From positions 1-64,000 of the forward strand of contig CABUPO010000005.1 in assembly GCA_902493385.1 (NCBI GenBank): 64,000 bases of DNA. The letters are read 5' to 3'. Position 1 is the stretch's first letter; every line of letters begins with the position of its first letter. The translations under genes and the position numbers were made by a program. The notes beneath the pieces were generated by a model that searched no databases, had not been told where the DNA came from, and saw nothing but the letters and a program-made list of their open reading frames with translations. Below are positions 51,991 to 59,778 of the stretch, piece after piece. Source of the DNA: an uncultured Lachnospiraceae bacterium. Its GTDB lineage: Bacteria; Bacillota; Clostridia; Lachnospirales; Lachnospiraceae.

Positions 51991-52908
51991 ATGAGTTCTG
52001 TTTTTGAAAAGGCGAAACAGTTTATGTACAGAAATGCAAGACCGCTTGATTTGGCACGTTTTTCATATCATTTTGAAGGCGGAACGAAAGAAAATGTGCT
52101 GAATGTTTTATCGTACTATCAAAATGATGATGGAGGCTGCGGCCATGCAATAGAAGCCGACTGCTGGAATCCTAATTCTACACCTTTGCATACAGGTGGT
52201 GCAAGTGATATAGTTCGGGAAATTAATTATGTTGACCGGAACCATCCGTTTATACAGGGTTTATTAAAATGGTATGCGAGCGGCAGATATTTTGACGGAA
52301 GACATTGGTCCGTTACAGTCGAGAGCAATAACGACTATCCGCATGCTTCGTGGTGGCATACTGACAGTATGAGCAGCTGTCATACTGATTATAACGGTAC
52401 GGCACAGATTGCGGGTTTTATTGTTCGTTATGCTGAACCTGATTCTGAGTTGTTTAACCTTGGTATCCGTGTAGTTAATGAAGCAATAGAATCACTTTCT
52501 TCAAAGCCATTATCGGACATGCATACCTGTGCCTGTTATATCCGCATGAAAGAATATATAGAAGAAGCAGGTGCAGTCAGATTAATTCCTTATAATTTGT
52601 TAAAAGAAAAATTACATGAAACAGTCAATAGATTAATAGAAAAAGACACTTCAAAATGGGGTACATATGCATGTAAACCATCACAATTTTTATCTTCAAA
52701 GGATAGTGAATACTATTGCGATAATAAGGAATTATGCGATTTTGAATGTGACTATATTATAAACTCGCAGCTGTCTGATGGCTCGTGGGACATTCCCTGG
52801 AGCTGGGATGATTTTCCTGATGAATGGGCGATTAGTAAAAATTGGTGGAAGGGCCATGTTATTGTTATGAATCTTCTTTACCTTAAAGGATTTGATAAGT
52901 TATTTTAA
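51991..52908 (+). CDS. alpha/alpha-toroid (prenyltransferase/squalene-cyclase-like) protein
   Basis: The 305-residue cytoplasmic protein carries repeated toroid signatures: SYYQNDDGGCGHAIEADCW (about 42-60) and NSQLSDGSWDIPWSW (about 257-271), both QW-like motifs of terpenoid cyclase-type folds. The protein is Trp- and His-rich, with SWWHTDSMSSCHTDY around 117-131. It lacks the DXDD and DDXXD motifs of known terpene cyclases, so it need not be an isoprenoid enzyme. Start ATG 51991 is preferred because GAGGAG is well spaced. It is the last gene before the foreign region. Confidence 0.7.
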   Translation: MSSVFEKAKQFMYRNARPLDLARFSYHFEGGTKENVLNVLSYYQNDDGGCGHAIEADCWNPNSTPLHTGGASDIVREINYVDRNHPFIQGLLKWYASGRYFDGRHWSVTVESNNDYPHASWWHTDSMSSCHTDYNGTAQIAGFIVRYAEPDSELFNLGIRVVNEAIESLSSKPLSDMHTCACYIRMKEYIEEAGAVRLIPYNLLKEKLHETVNRLIEKDTSKWGTYACKPSQFLSSKDSEYYCDNKELCDFECDYIINSQLSDGSWDIPWSWDDFPDEWAISKNWWKGHVIVMNLLYLKGFDKLF

Positions 52909-52911
52909 TAA

Positions 52912-53394
52912 CGTGAAAACAAAGTACAATAGGACGGATTTAACGGTTTTTCAGCAATGACAGAGTCCCCCGCATTTCTGCCTTCTTTTTACCGTTCTGC
53001 CTGAATGCAGTTCCTGCCCCCTGTCAGGCGGCGTTGTTTCGCTCACTTCCCGAAAGAGAGAGGCCATCGCAAAATCGTATCCCATTCAGTCGGTCATTCA
53101 GTTTTAACCGGCGTTTGGGTAACAAAAAAGCCGGTACACAAACGCATACCGACCTGACAAAAGAATAGACTGATCCCTTTGTGGATTTTGGTATCACATT
53201 CATGTAACCGGCTTTGAAATTCAAAGTCGAAACTGTCCTTTACGCTTATCTGTTTGTCGATGCTTTCCGAATAAGTTTTTGAATATTTTTTCGGCAAGTG
53301 GGAATACTATTAAGTTTGCTTAAAAAAGCGGAACTTAATTGATATGCCAATTACTTTTAGCATACAAGTTAGGAACAATGTCTGCATATAGTTG
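52912..53394. other. gene-poor scar with degraded coding remnants
   Basis: This stretch has local base composition unlike its neighbours and no intact gene. On the minus strand a frame from 53224 to 53024 (ending in SGSERNNAA) continues past a TGA for 28 further codons, ending LSLLKNR at about 52938. A second short frame (53297-53094) overlaps it in another phase. These look like decayed pieces of a mobile-element gene. It marks the left border of the AbiE region. Confidence 0.45.
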
Positions 53395-53435
53395 TTGCAA
53401 TTTTTGAATATGTATGTTATAATAAATACATACAT
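53395..53435 (+). promoter_or_regulatory. promoter and inverted-repeat operator of the abiE operon
   Basis: TTGCAA (53395-53400), a 17-nt spacer and TATAAT (53418-53423) form a near-consensus promoter. An inverted repeat ATGTATG/CATACAT (53410-53416, 53429-53435) straddles the -10. AbiEi antitoxins are known to repress their own promoters through inverted repeats, so this is a likely operator. Confidence 0.7.
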
Positions 53436-53449
53436 TATTCATTTTTTGC

Positions 53450-54076
53450 GTGCGGAAAGTTGGTGCCTGCTTGGGTAAAAAAGAAATTTTAAAAACGGTA
53501 ATTGAAAATAACGGTGGTATTGCAAAAACCTCAGATTTTGCTGCTAACGGGATAAATAAATATGAAGTTGCAGATTTCTGTAAAAAAGGGTTCATCGAAA
53601 GAATTCGTAGAGGATTTTATCAACTTCCACAAAGTAATAGTACGGCAGAAGAACAGTTAATACACGAGTTGCTTCCACAAGGAATTATTTGTGTGGAGTC
53701 CGCTTTGTTTCACTACGGATATAGTGATTTTTCTCCTCGTGAATGGTCGATTGCTGTGCCGAGAACAGCGTCCCGTGCCGTAAAGAACATTGAAGAATTT
53801 CCGATGAAAGCTTACTATATTCAAAAGGAATTTTTAGATATAGGTAAGTCCACAAGCAATTTTAACGGTGTAATATTGCCTGTATATGACCGTGAAAGAA
53901 CAATATGCGATTGTTTTAAGTACCGCACAAAACTTGATAATGAGATTTTTAATAAGGCTGTCAATGCCTATGCTGCTGATGAAAAAAAGAACCTTGCAAA
54001 TTTGTCTAAGTACGCAAAGGAAATGAAACTATATACGAAGGTTATGAATGTAATGGAGGTGCTGCTCAATGGCTGA
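53450..54076 (+). CDS. AbiEi-family antitoxin/repressor
   Basis: The 208-residue protein has an N-terminal winged helix (about 10-70, with GGIAKTSDF and RRGFYQLP) and the AbiEi C-terminal antitoxin domain. Family marks are ICVESALFHYGYSD, WSIAVPR and LPVYDRERTICDCFK. It neutralises AbiEii and represses the operon. GTG 53450 is a possible start close to the transcription start; TTG 53471, after GGAAAG, is an alternative. It overlaps the toxin gene by 8 nt. Confidence 0.9.
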   Translation: MRKVGACLGKKEILKTVIENNGGIAKTSDFAANGINKYEVADFCKKGFIERIRRGFYQLPQSNSTAEEQLIHELLPQGIICVESALFHYGYSDFSPREWSIAVPRTASRAVKNIEEFPMKAYYIQKEFLDIGKSTSNFNGVILPVYDRERTICDCFKYRTKLDNEIFNKAVNAYAADEKKNLANLSKYAKEMKLYTKVMNVMEVLLNG

Positions 54077-54971
54077 TATTACTGCATCTGTGCTTGCACG
54101 ACTGAAAAATAAGGCTGCTTATAGCGGCAGAAGCTATCAGCTTTGTTTGCAACTCTTTTGTCAGGAAGAATTTTTGCGCCGTTTGGAAAAATCCAAATAT
54201 GCGGAAAATTTTGTCCTTAAAGGTGGTTTGTTTATTTACTCTGTAACCGATTTTGACAGCAGAGTAACAGTGGATGTTGATTTCCTTCTTCGGAGAGTAC
54301 CAAACACTCCCGAACAGATAAGGCCTGTGCTGGAAGAAATCATATCCACACCTACTGGCAACGATTTTATTATTTTTGAGATTAAAGATATTGTACCTAT
54401 TGCAGTTGCAAAGAAATATGCCGGTATAGGTGCTTCAATGGTTGCTCGTATTAAAAATACACGAACTCCGTTCGGCATAGATCTAGGTGTGGGTGATGTT
54501 ATTGTACCGAAACAGGAAAAGCGGAAAATCCCAACACAGCTTGATGATTTTACTGCACCGATGGTAAATACATATTCTCTTGAAACGACGATTGCCGAGA
54601 AGATCGATGCAATCCTCAGTCTGATGGAATTTTCCAGCCGAATGAAAGATTACTACGATATTTACTATCTTGCTAATAAATTTGATTTTGACGGCAAGGT
54701 GCTTGCTGAGGCACTCAAAAGAACTTTTGAAAATCGTGGACACGCATTTACGATTGAACAGTTTGAACAGGTTATGAGTTTTGCAGAGGATTCGGCTATG
54801 CAGAAGAAGTGGAAAGCATTTACCCGTAAAATTGATACAAAAACCGATGATTACAGCACTGTATTAAAAACAATTAAAACGTTTCTTACAGAACCGTTTG
54901 CGGCTGTGATAGCTGAAAAAGAATTTGCTAAGAAGTGGTCGGGACAAGATAATGTATGGAGGAAGAACTAA
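54069..54971 (+). CDS. AbiEii-family nucleotidyltransferase toxin
   Basis: The 300-residue toxin of the AbiE phage-abortive system has the nucleotidyltransferase core KGG (51-53), the metal-binding Asp69 and Asp71 in TVDVDF, and family motifs TIAEKIDAILSL and SSRMKDYYDIYYL. AbiEii-type enzymes are reported to halt growth as nucleotide-dependent transferases, stopping phage spread at the cost of the cell. The pair appears intact. Its stop overlaps the start of the truncated methylase gene by one base, so the three were one operon. Confidence 0.92.
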   Translation: MADITASVLARLKNKAAYSGRSYQLCLQLFCQEEFLRRLEKSKYAENFVLKGGLFIYSVTDFDSRVTVDVDFLLRRVPNTPEQIRPVLEEIISTPTGNDFIIFEIKDIVPIAVAKKYAGIGASMVARIKNTRTPFGIDLGVGDVIVPKQEKRKIPTQLDDFTAPMVNTYSLETTIAEKIDAILSLMEFSSRMKDYYDIYYLANKFDFDGKVLAEALKRTFENRGHAFTIEQFEQVMSFAEDSAMQKKWKAFTRKIDTKTDDYSTVLKTIKTFLTEPFAAVIAEKEFAKKWSGQDNVWRKN

Positions 54972-55216
54972 TGGCAGGAAATAAAAGTTTACGAAGTGCC
55001 GAAAAAGCAAAAATTGACGAATTTTACACACAACTTTCGGATATAGAAAAGGAAATGCGATATTACAGAAAACATTTCAAAGACAAGGTAGTATTTTGTA
55101 ATTGCGACGATCCCTTTGAAAGCAATTTCTTCAAATATTTCGTGCTGAATTTTAATCGTCTTGGTTTGAAAAAGTTAATTGCTACTTGTTATGCTTCCTC
55201 CCCTACACATTGGTAG
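54971..55216 (+). pseudogene. N-terminal remnant of an EcoRI-type adenine methyltransferase
   Basis: The 81-residue frame begins MAGNKSLRSAEKAKIDEFY and continues with a helical region and CNCDDPFESNFFKYFVLNF near 45-65. This is the start of the EcoRI-like adenine-specific methylases found beside AbiE modules on mobile elements; intact members are several hundred residues. Homology stops after LIATCYASSP and the frame ends in THW. It is coupled to abiEii with a GGAGGAAG site. The missing remainder shows that the element was cut here. Confidence 0.75.
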
Positions 55217-55269
55217 TAATCGGGAGAAGAAATGAGAATGTGTGATTTTATTTCAGGCATAATAGAAAG

Positions 55270-55313
55270 ACAGTGTAAAAAGCATTTTTGCCTTCTACAC
55301 TGTTTTTAATTTT
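55270..55313 (+). terminator. intrinsic terminator after the methylase remnant
   Basis: Stem ACAGTGTA/TACACTGT (55270-55277, 55296-55303), extended by the partly paired loop, is followed by TTTTAATTTT. It closes the abiE operon. Confidence 0.75.
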
Positions 55314-55416
55314 GATTGCCTTTGCAACACCCATAAGTTGTACTTCAATAATTTTTTCAAATTACTGCCTTATGTGGCGTTAGCATTTCTGCGAGGGACT
55401 AAAACTAAGATTGTTT

Positions 55417-56068
55417 TTATTTTTTTACATTGATAATTTTAACTCCGGACGATAATTTGCCGTCAGATTTAGCGGAAGGATTGTCTAAAGATAAAACATC
55501 TACAATATCCCCAATCTTTAAATCTGAATACGTCATCTTTTCACCTTCTGAATAACTATTTTCATATTTACTGATATAATCTGCGCCCTCTTTTTTAGAG
55601 AGGATTTTTCCATTACTGAATACCATAGTCCAGCTATTGACGCTCAACTGTATTTTTTCCTGATTTGAATAACCTGAAACCAATGATTCTACTTCAGAAT
55701 TATCAGTTCTTTCTAATATTATAAAATTATTTTCTATGCCTGCTATTTTGTAATTGAAAAAACCATTATAAGCAATGTATGTGAGATAAGAAATATTGTC
55801 ATCAGGATTCTGTGTTGGCGTAGGCGCTGGAGCTGGATTTATTGGTGCAGGCGTATCAAAATCTTTTGTAACATTATTATTCACGGTGACTTTACATTTA
55901 TATTTTTTCCCTGCAATCTTTGCCGTGATAGTCGCTTTGCCTTTTTTTAAAGCGGTTATCCTGCCTTTTTTATTAACTTTTGCAACCTTTGGTTTGCTTG
56001 AGCTCCATGTAATTTTTCCTTTTATGCTCTTTAGATTTAAAATATATTTTTGCCTTCCATAATTTTCT
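55417..56068 (-). pseudogene. 5'-truncated secreted Ig-like (BIG_2) protein
   Basis: A 155-codon frame could start at 55884, but coding similarity clearly continues upstream without an ATG. The in-frame translation to about 56068 reads a BIG_2 domain (LNLKSIKGKITWSSSKPKVA, then VNKKGRITALKKGKATITA and YKCKVTV), followed by a Pro/Ala linker and a 110-residue C-terminal domain of unknown type. The next upstream in-frame codons lie in the blaI promoter, with a TAG at 56121. The signal peptide and the true start have been lost, so the gene is probably dead. Confidence 0.7.
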
Positions 56069-56080
56069 GCGAATAATAGC

Positions 56081-56133
56081 TTGACAAAACTGTCTATAGG
56101 CAGTAGACTATAATTAGTCTATTGTTAATAGAC
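56081..56133 (+). promoter_or_regulatory. blaI promoter with four alternating GTCTA/TAGAC half-sites
   Basis: TTGACA (56081-56086), 17 nt and TAGACT (56104-56109) form the promoter. Half-sites GTCTA (56092-56096), TAGAC (56104-56108), GTCTA (56117-56121) and TAGAC (56129-56133) alternate at 12-13 nt steps, making two or three overlapping dyads across the -10 and start site. This is the expected layout for a dimeric BlaI/MecI repressor. Confidence 0.7.
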
Positions 56134-56162
56134 AGTTTTTGTTTGGGAAAGGAAGAGCGCAT

Positions 56163-56525
56163 ATGAAGGAAATAAAATTGGCGCCTGTCGAATCAAAATT
56201 TGCCGATATTATATGGCGATGCGAACCTGTCAAATCCGGAGAGCTTGTTAAGACATGTCAAACGGAGCTTGAGTGGAAAAGAACTACAACATATACTGTA
56301 TTGAAGAAATTATGCGACAGGGGAATATTTAAGAACGAAGGCGGAATTGTAAGCGCTGTTATTAAAAAGGACGATTTTTACAGTATGCAGGGAGAGCAGC
56401 TTATAGAAGATGCGTTTGACGGCTCGCTTCCGGCATTTATTGCGGCGTTTACAAAACGGAACGCACTTAGTGATTCAGAGATTAAAGAGATCAGGCAGAT
56501 GATTGACGATTATGGAAAGGAGTAA
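56163..56525 (+). CDS. BlaI/MecI/CopY-family repressor
   Basis: The 120-residue protein has the N-terminal winged helix with ESKFADIIWRCEPVKSGEL and WKRTTTYTVLKKLCDRG, and a C-terminal dimerisation helix pair (about 75-118). It would bind the GTCTA/TAGAC dyads and be inactivated by its BlaR1 partner. Start ATG 56163 is chosen because GGAAAGGAAGAG lies just upstream. It precedes blaR1 by 2 nt. Confidence 0.93.
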   Translation: MKEIKLAPVESKFADIIWRCEPVKSGELVKTCQTELEWKRTTTYTVLKKLCDRGIFKNEGGIVSAVIKKDDFYSMQGEQLIEDAFDGSLPAFIAAFTKRNALSDSEIKEIRQMIDDYGKE

Positions 56526-56527
56526 GT

Positions 56528-58834
56528 ATGGAAGGTATATTTTTAAAGCTTGTGAATATGAGCGTAAGCGCCTGCTGGCTTATAATGGCAGCTGTTATTA
56601 TACGCTTGGTATTAAAAAAAGCGCCTAAAGCATTTAGGTTCATATTGTGGGCGCTGATTGCTGTAAAGCTTATATGCCCGTTTTCATTTGAAAGCATATA
56701 CAGCATTGTTCCGTCTAAGGAAATTATGGATACGCAGATTATGTATTCTGACAGCCCGCAGATTCAGAGCGGTATTACTGCGGTAGATAATATTATTAAC
56801 CCTGTTATAGAAAAAAATCTGGCGCCGAAGGTCTACGATAGCGTAAATCCAATGCAGACAGTTATTCGGATTGCCGCGATTATATGGATATGCGGCGTTG
56901 TGATTATGGCTGCTTATGCATTAATCAGTTATATCCGATTAAGGAAAAAGACGTCGGTGTTCTTTTGGATTGATAAAAACGTACGTATATGCGATGAGAT
57001 TTCGCAGCCTTTTATACTTGGTATATTTAAGCCTGTCATATATTTACCATCGTCGCTTAATACTATGCAGATAGAATATATTCTCGCACATGAAAGAGCT
57101 CATATAAAACGGCGTGATTATATATGGAAGCCTTTAGGGTTTATGCTTCTTGCCATATATTGGTTTAATCCTCTTATATGGCTTGCATATATATTGCTGT
57201 GCAGGGATATTGAGCTTGCATGCGACGAGAGAGTTATTAAGGATATGGGCGTACAGGACAGAAAGGAATATTCGGGTGTTTTGCTGGCCTGCAGTATAAA
57301 GCGGCGTACTATTATGGCATGTCCGCTTGCATTTGGCGAGGTGGGAGTTAAGGAAAGGGTTAAATCTGTGCTTAATTACAGAAAGCCGGCGTTTTGGCTT
57401 ATTATTATGTGTGTGGCAGCGTGTATAGCAGTAAGTGTATTTTTGTTTACAGCTCCCAGGACAAAGCTTTCCGATAAGCTTGATAAAGCTGTATCAGAAG
57501 CTATATTAGACAGCAATGATTATTCTCCCGATATGAACGACAAATTCAAATGTGAGGACCACAAGGTGCTTGCAATAAAAGACAAAAGAAAAGAAGTTAC
57601 CGTATATATGATGGTTTTATCCGAAACTTACAGACAGGATGGCGGTAAAGTGGCTGTCGACTCTGGAATCCATGCGCCGATGGCAGCAACGTTTGATAAA
57701 ATCGGCAATGATGAATATAAGCTTACAGAATTATGGCTGCCACAGGACGGAAGCAGGTATGTAAAAAGTATCAGGAAAAAGTTTCCGATAACAGTATGGC
57801 ATAAAGCAATTGATACGCAGAAATATATCGATAAACAGGAGGAAAGCTGCCGCAGGCAGGCGGAGGAATATTTTTTATCAAATAATACAATCTCTTCGGT
57901 TAATGAAGGAGAAGATACTGACAATACAGATAATAAGACAGCTGTAGACGGCAGTAATCTGGTTATTGGAATGAATGATTTTAATTTTAAAAATGTTAAA
58001 TCATTTCTTTCTGAATTTCCTGATAAAGGCGAACAGCTTGTTAAGGCTGGCTGTTTTGTAATATCTCAAGGAAGCGTTGGCGGTGGAATAGAAGTATGGA
58101 ACAGGTTTTACGGTAATGTAAAGTCACATATTCCATGCGATATTGTGATAGCGCAGTTTACGCTTGAGGGAGACGCAATACTTGATTATATTTATTATAA
58201 CGGCAATGATTTTTATTATGTCAGAGATTCCAGCCGTGATAAGTTTGGTTCCAGGTCCGAAAGATATCAGGAAGAGCGTTATTCGTATATGAATGTATTT
58301 GATGAAGTATTGGAAAATGGCGACAAAATCATATCAATTCTTCTTAGTGAGGATGAGGATATGACATATGATGAGTTTAGTAAAATTATGGCTTCTGACA
58401 CATATGGCGATAAAGGTATAAGATATCTGAATTGTTTTGCTTATGGAAACGTTAATGCTGATATTACCGGGAATGAAGTCTGGCATGATGTGGCGACAAT
58501 GTATGACGAGAAAAAGGTTCTGCAAAAAAAGGCGGCTAAGCTTACTGTTATTGACGGCGGCACTGGCGAGAAAAAGACATATTCAGTTACCGACAGCTCT
58601 AATGGCTACAGTGATATAATGAAGCAATATAAAAGTCTGGATATTGAGCCTGTAAAAGAAGATAGTATACGAAACGGATATAAATATATGCTTGTATTGT
58701 ATGATGAAGATGAAAATATACTACAGAGGGTAATTCCGTATAAAGACTGCGTATATATTGATGGAAATGTATATGATAGCAGTATGAATGGAACGTCTAT
58801 AGAGCTTCTTTATGCTTTGGGTGAGAATTGGTGA
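56528..58834 (+). CDS. BlaR1/M56-family sensor metalloprotease with non-penicillin-binding sensor
   Basis: The 768-residue protein has four N-terminal helices and an M56 zinc protease site, HERAHIKRRDY, with ELACDERVI about 40 residues later. A further helix near 300 is followed by about 450 residues outside the membrane. That outer part lacks the SxxK and KTG motifs of beta-lactam sensors; it shows an internal acidic Ser/Asp-Asn linker near 445-465 and a beta-rich C-terminal domain. It would cleave the BlaI repressor in response to an unknown signal. No beta-lactamase or PBP gene is adjacent. Confidence 0.88.
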   Translation: MEGIFLKLVNMSVSACWLIMAAVIIRLVLKKAPKAFRFILWALIAVKLICPFSFESIYSIVPSKEIMDTQIMYSDSPQIQSGITAVDNIINPVIEKNLAPKVYDSVNPMQTVIRIAAIIWICGVVIMAAYALISYIRLRKKTSVFFWIDKNVRICDEISQPFILGIFKPVIYLPSSLNTMQIEYILAHERAHIKRRDYIWKPLGFMLLAIYWFNPLIWLAYILLCRDIELACDERVIKDMGVQDRKEYSGVLLACSIKRRTIMACPLAFGEVGVKERVKSVLNYRKPAFWLIIMCVAACIAVSVFLFTAPRTKLSDKLDKAVSEAILDSNDYSPDMNDKFKCEDHKVLAIKDKRKEVTVYMMVLSETYRQDGGKVAVDSGIHAPMAATFDKIGNDEYKLTELWLPQDGSRYVKSIRKKFPITVWHKAIDTQKYIDKQEESCRRQAEEYFLSNNTISSVNEGEDTDNTDNKTAVDGSNLVIGMNDFNFKNVKSFLSEFPDKGEQLVKAGCFVISQGSVGGGIEVWNRFYGNVKSHIPCDIVIAQFTLEGDAILDYIYYNGNDFYYVRDSSRDKFGSRSERYQEERYSYMNVFDEVLENGDKIISILLSEDEDMTYDEFSKIMASDTYGDKGIRYLNCFAYGNVNADITGNEVWHDVATMYDEKKVLQKKAAKLTVIDGGTGEKKTYSVTDSSNGYSDIMKQYKSLDIEPVKEDSIRNGYKYMLVLYDEDENILQRVIPYKDCVYIDGNVYDSSMNGTSIELLYALGENW

Positions 58835-58840
58835 TATAAT

Positions 58841-58869
58841 CAGACTGCCGTCAGACTGTCGGCAGTCTG
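58841..58869. terminator. hairpin between the convergent blaR1 and pyridoxal kinase genes
   Basis: A perfect stem CAGACTGCCG/CGGCAGTCTG (58841-58850, 58860-58869) overlaps the kinase stop codon. It lacks a T-run on either side, so it may be a pausing or RNA-end-protecting hairpin rather than a classic terminator. Confidence 0.45.
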
Positions 58870-59681
58870 TCAATCAGCCAGGGTATAGTCTGTTCAAAGT
58901 CTATACCATACCAGTTGTGAGTCTTGTTATTCTGTGTAACGTTTAGAGTATACGCTGTGTAATCTACCGCAAGGCGCGCCGCATCATATGCAGAATAGTT
59001 ATTAAGGAGTGCGCCGGCAAAAGCGCTGGCGAATAAGTCGCCTGTTCCATGAAATGCGGCGTCTATATGCGGTTTAAAATATTCAAAGGCTGTTCCGCAG
59101 GAAAGCCTTGCAATGATTCCGTTTTCATTTTTTCTTCTTATGCTTGTAATAATTATATTGGATGCGCCAAAAGCGCTTAGCCTGTCAAGAATTTCGTTGA
59201 TATATGAGGCGTCATAGTCTTTGCGGTACGGAAGCTCTGCCATAATAGCCGCTTCTGTAATATTCGGAACAATATAATCTGCTTTTTTGCACAGGGAAGT
59301 TATGGCATGAGCATATTCTTCATCAAATCCTGCGTACATCTTTCCGTTGTCTGCGAACACAGGGTCAACTATAGTCAGTGTGTTGTCCTCTGCAAACTGT
59401 TCATAAAAATCAAATATCATGTCTATATGCCGTGTGGTTCCGAGATATCCTGTAAGTATTGCGTCAAAATGCAGGTTAAGTGACTTCCAGTGGGATATGA
59501 TTTCCGGAATGGAAGCTGAAAGGTCAGTAAAAGTAAAGCCAGGAAACATTGTATGTGCTGAAAGAACTGCGGTAGGTATTATGGAAGTCTCTATACCCAT
59601 AGCCGATATTAACGGCAGTGCGATTGTCTGTGAACATTTTCCTATGCATGATATATCCTGTATACTTACAAGCCGTTTCAT
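58851..59681 (-). CDS. pyridoxamine/pyridoxal kinase (ribokinase fold)
   Basis: The 276-residue enzyme phosphorylates vitamin B6 vitamers to give PLP precursors. The start VSIQDISCIGKCSQTIALP carries the substrate pocket, VDPVFADNGKMY holds the mid-domain Asp, and the ATP/anion motif is HGTGDLFASAFAGALL near 225. It is transcribed divergently from a MocR/PdxR-type gene 97 nt away, the usual arrangement for PLP-dependent self-regulation. PdxK and PdxY types cannot be told apart here. Confidence 0.93.
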   Translation of the reverse strand: MKRLVSIQDISCIGKCSQTIALPLISAMGIETSIIPTAVLSAHTMFPGFTFTDLSASIPEIISHWKSLNLHFDAILTGYLGTTRHIDMIFDFYEQFAEDNTLTIVDPVFADNGKMYAGFDEEYAHAITSLCKKADYIVPNITEAAIMAELPYRKDYDASYINEILDRLSAFGASNIIITSIRRKNENGIIARLSCGTAFEYFKPHIDAAFHGTGDLFASAFAGALLNNYSAYDAARLAVDYTAYTLNVTQNNKTHNWYGIDFEQTIPWLIDRLPTV

Positions 59682-59778
59682 TTTATTTTCCGTCCTTTTC
59701 TTTTATAATACATTTTTTTATGTTATTATATGAATACAGAAGTGTCAAGCTGTTTTGGAAGAGAGTGAAGGTTACCGA
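59682..59778. promoter_or_regulatory. divergent control region of the pyridoxal kinase and PdxR-type genes
   Basis: This AT-rich 97-bp gap must hold both promoters. TATAAT-like elements appear at 59704-59709 and TTATTATA near 59722. PdxR-like regulators bind such shared regions; I cannot define the operator. Confidence 0.4.

Noticed and set aside
53450..53470. The AbiEi N-terminus as a separate leader peptide
   Set aside because: The few codons between GTG 53450 and TTG 53471 are simply an uncertainty in the start of the same protein.
56163..58834. A beta-lactam resistance operon
   Set aside because: The repressor and protease are of the BlaI/BlaR1 families, but no beta-lactamase or PBP2a-like gene is adjacent and the sensor lacks SxxK/KTG motifs.
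58841..58869. A classic bidirectional terminator between blaR1 and the kinase gene
   Set aside because: The stem is perfect but neither side has a T-run, so it is listed only as a hairpin of low confidence.
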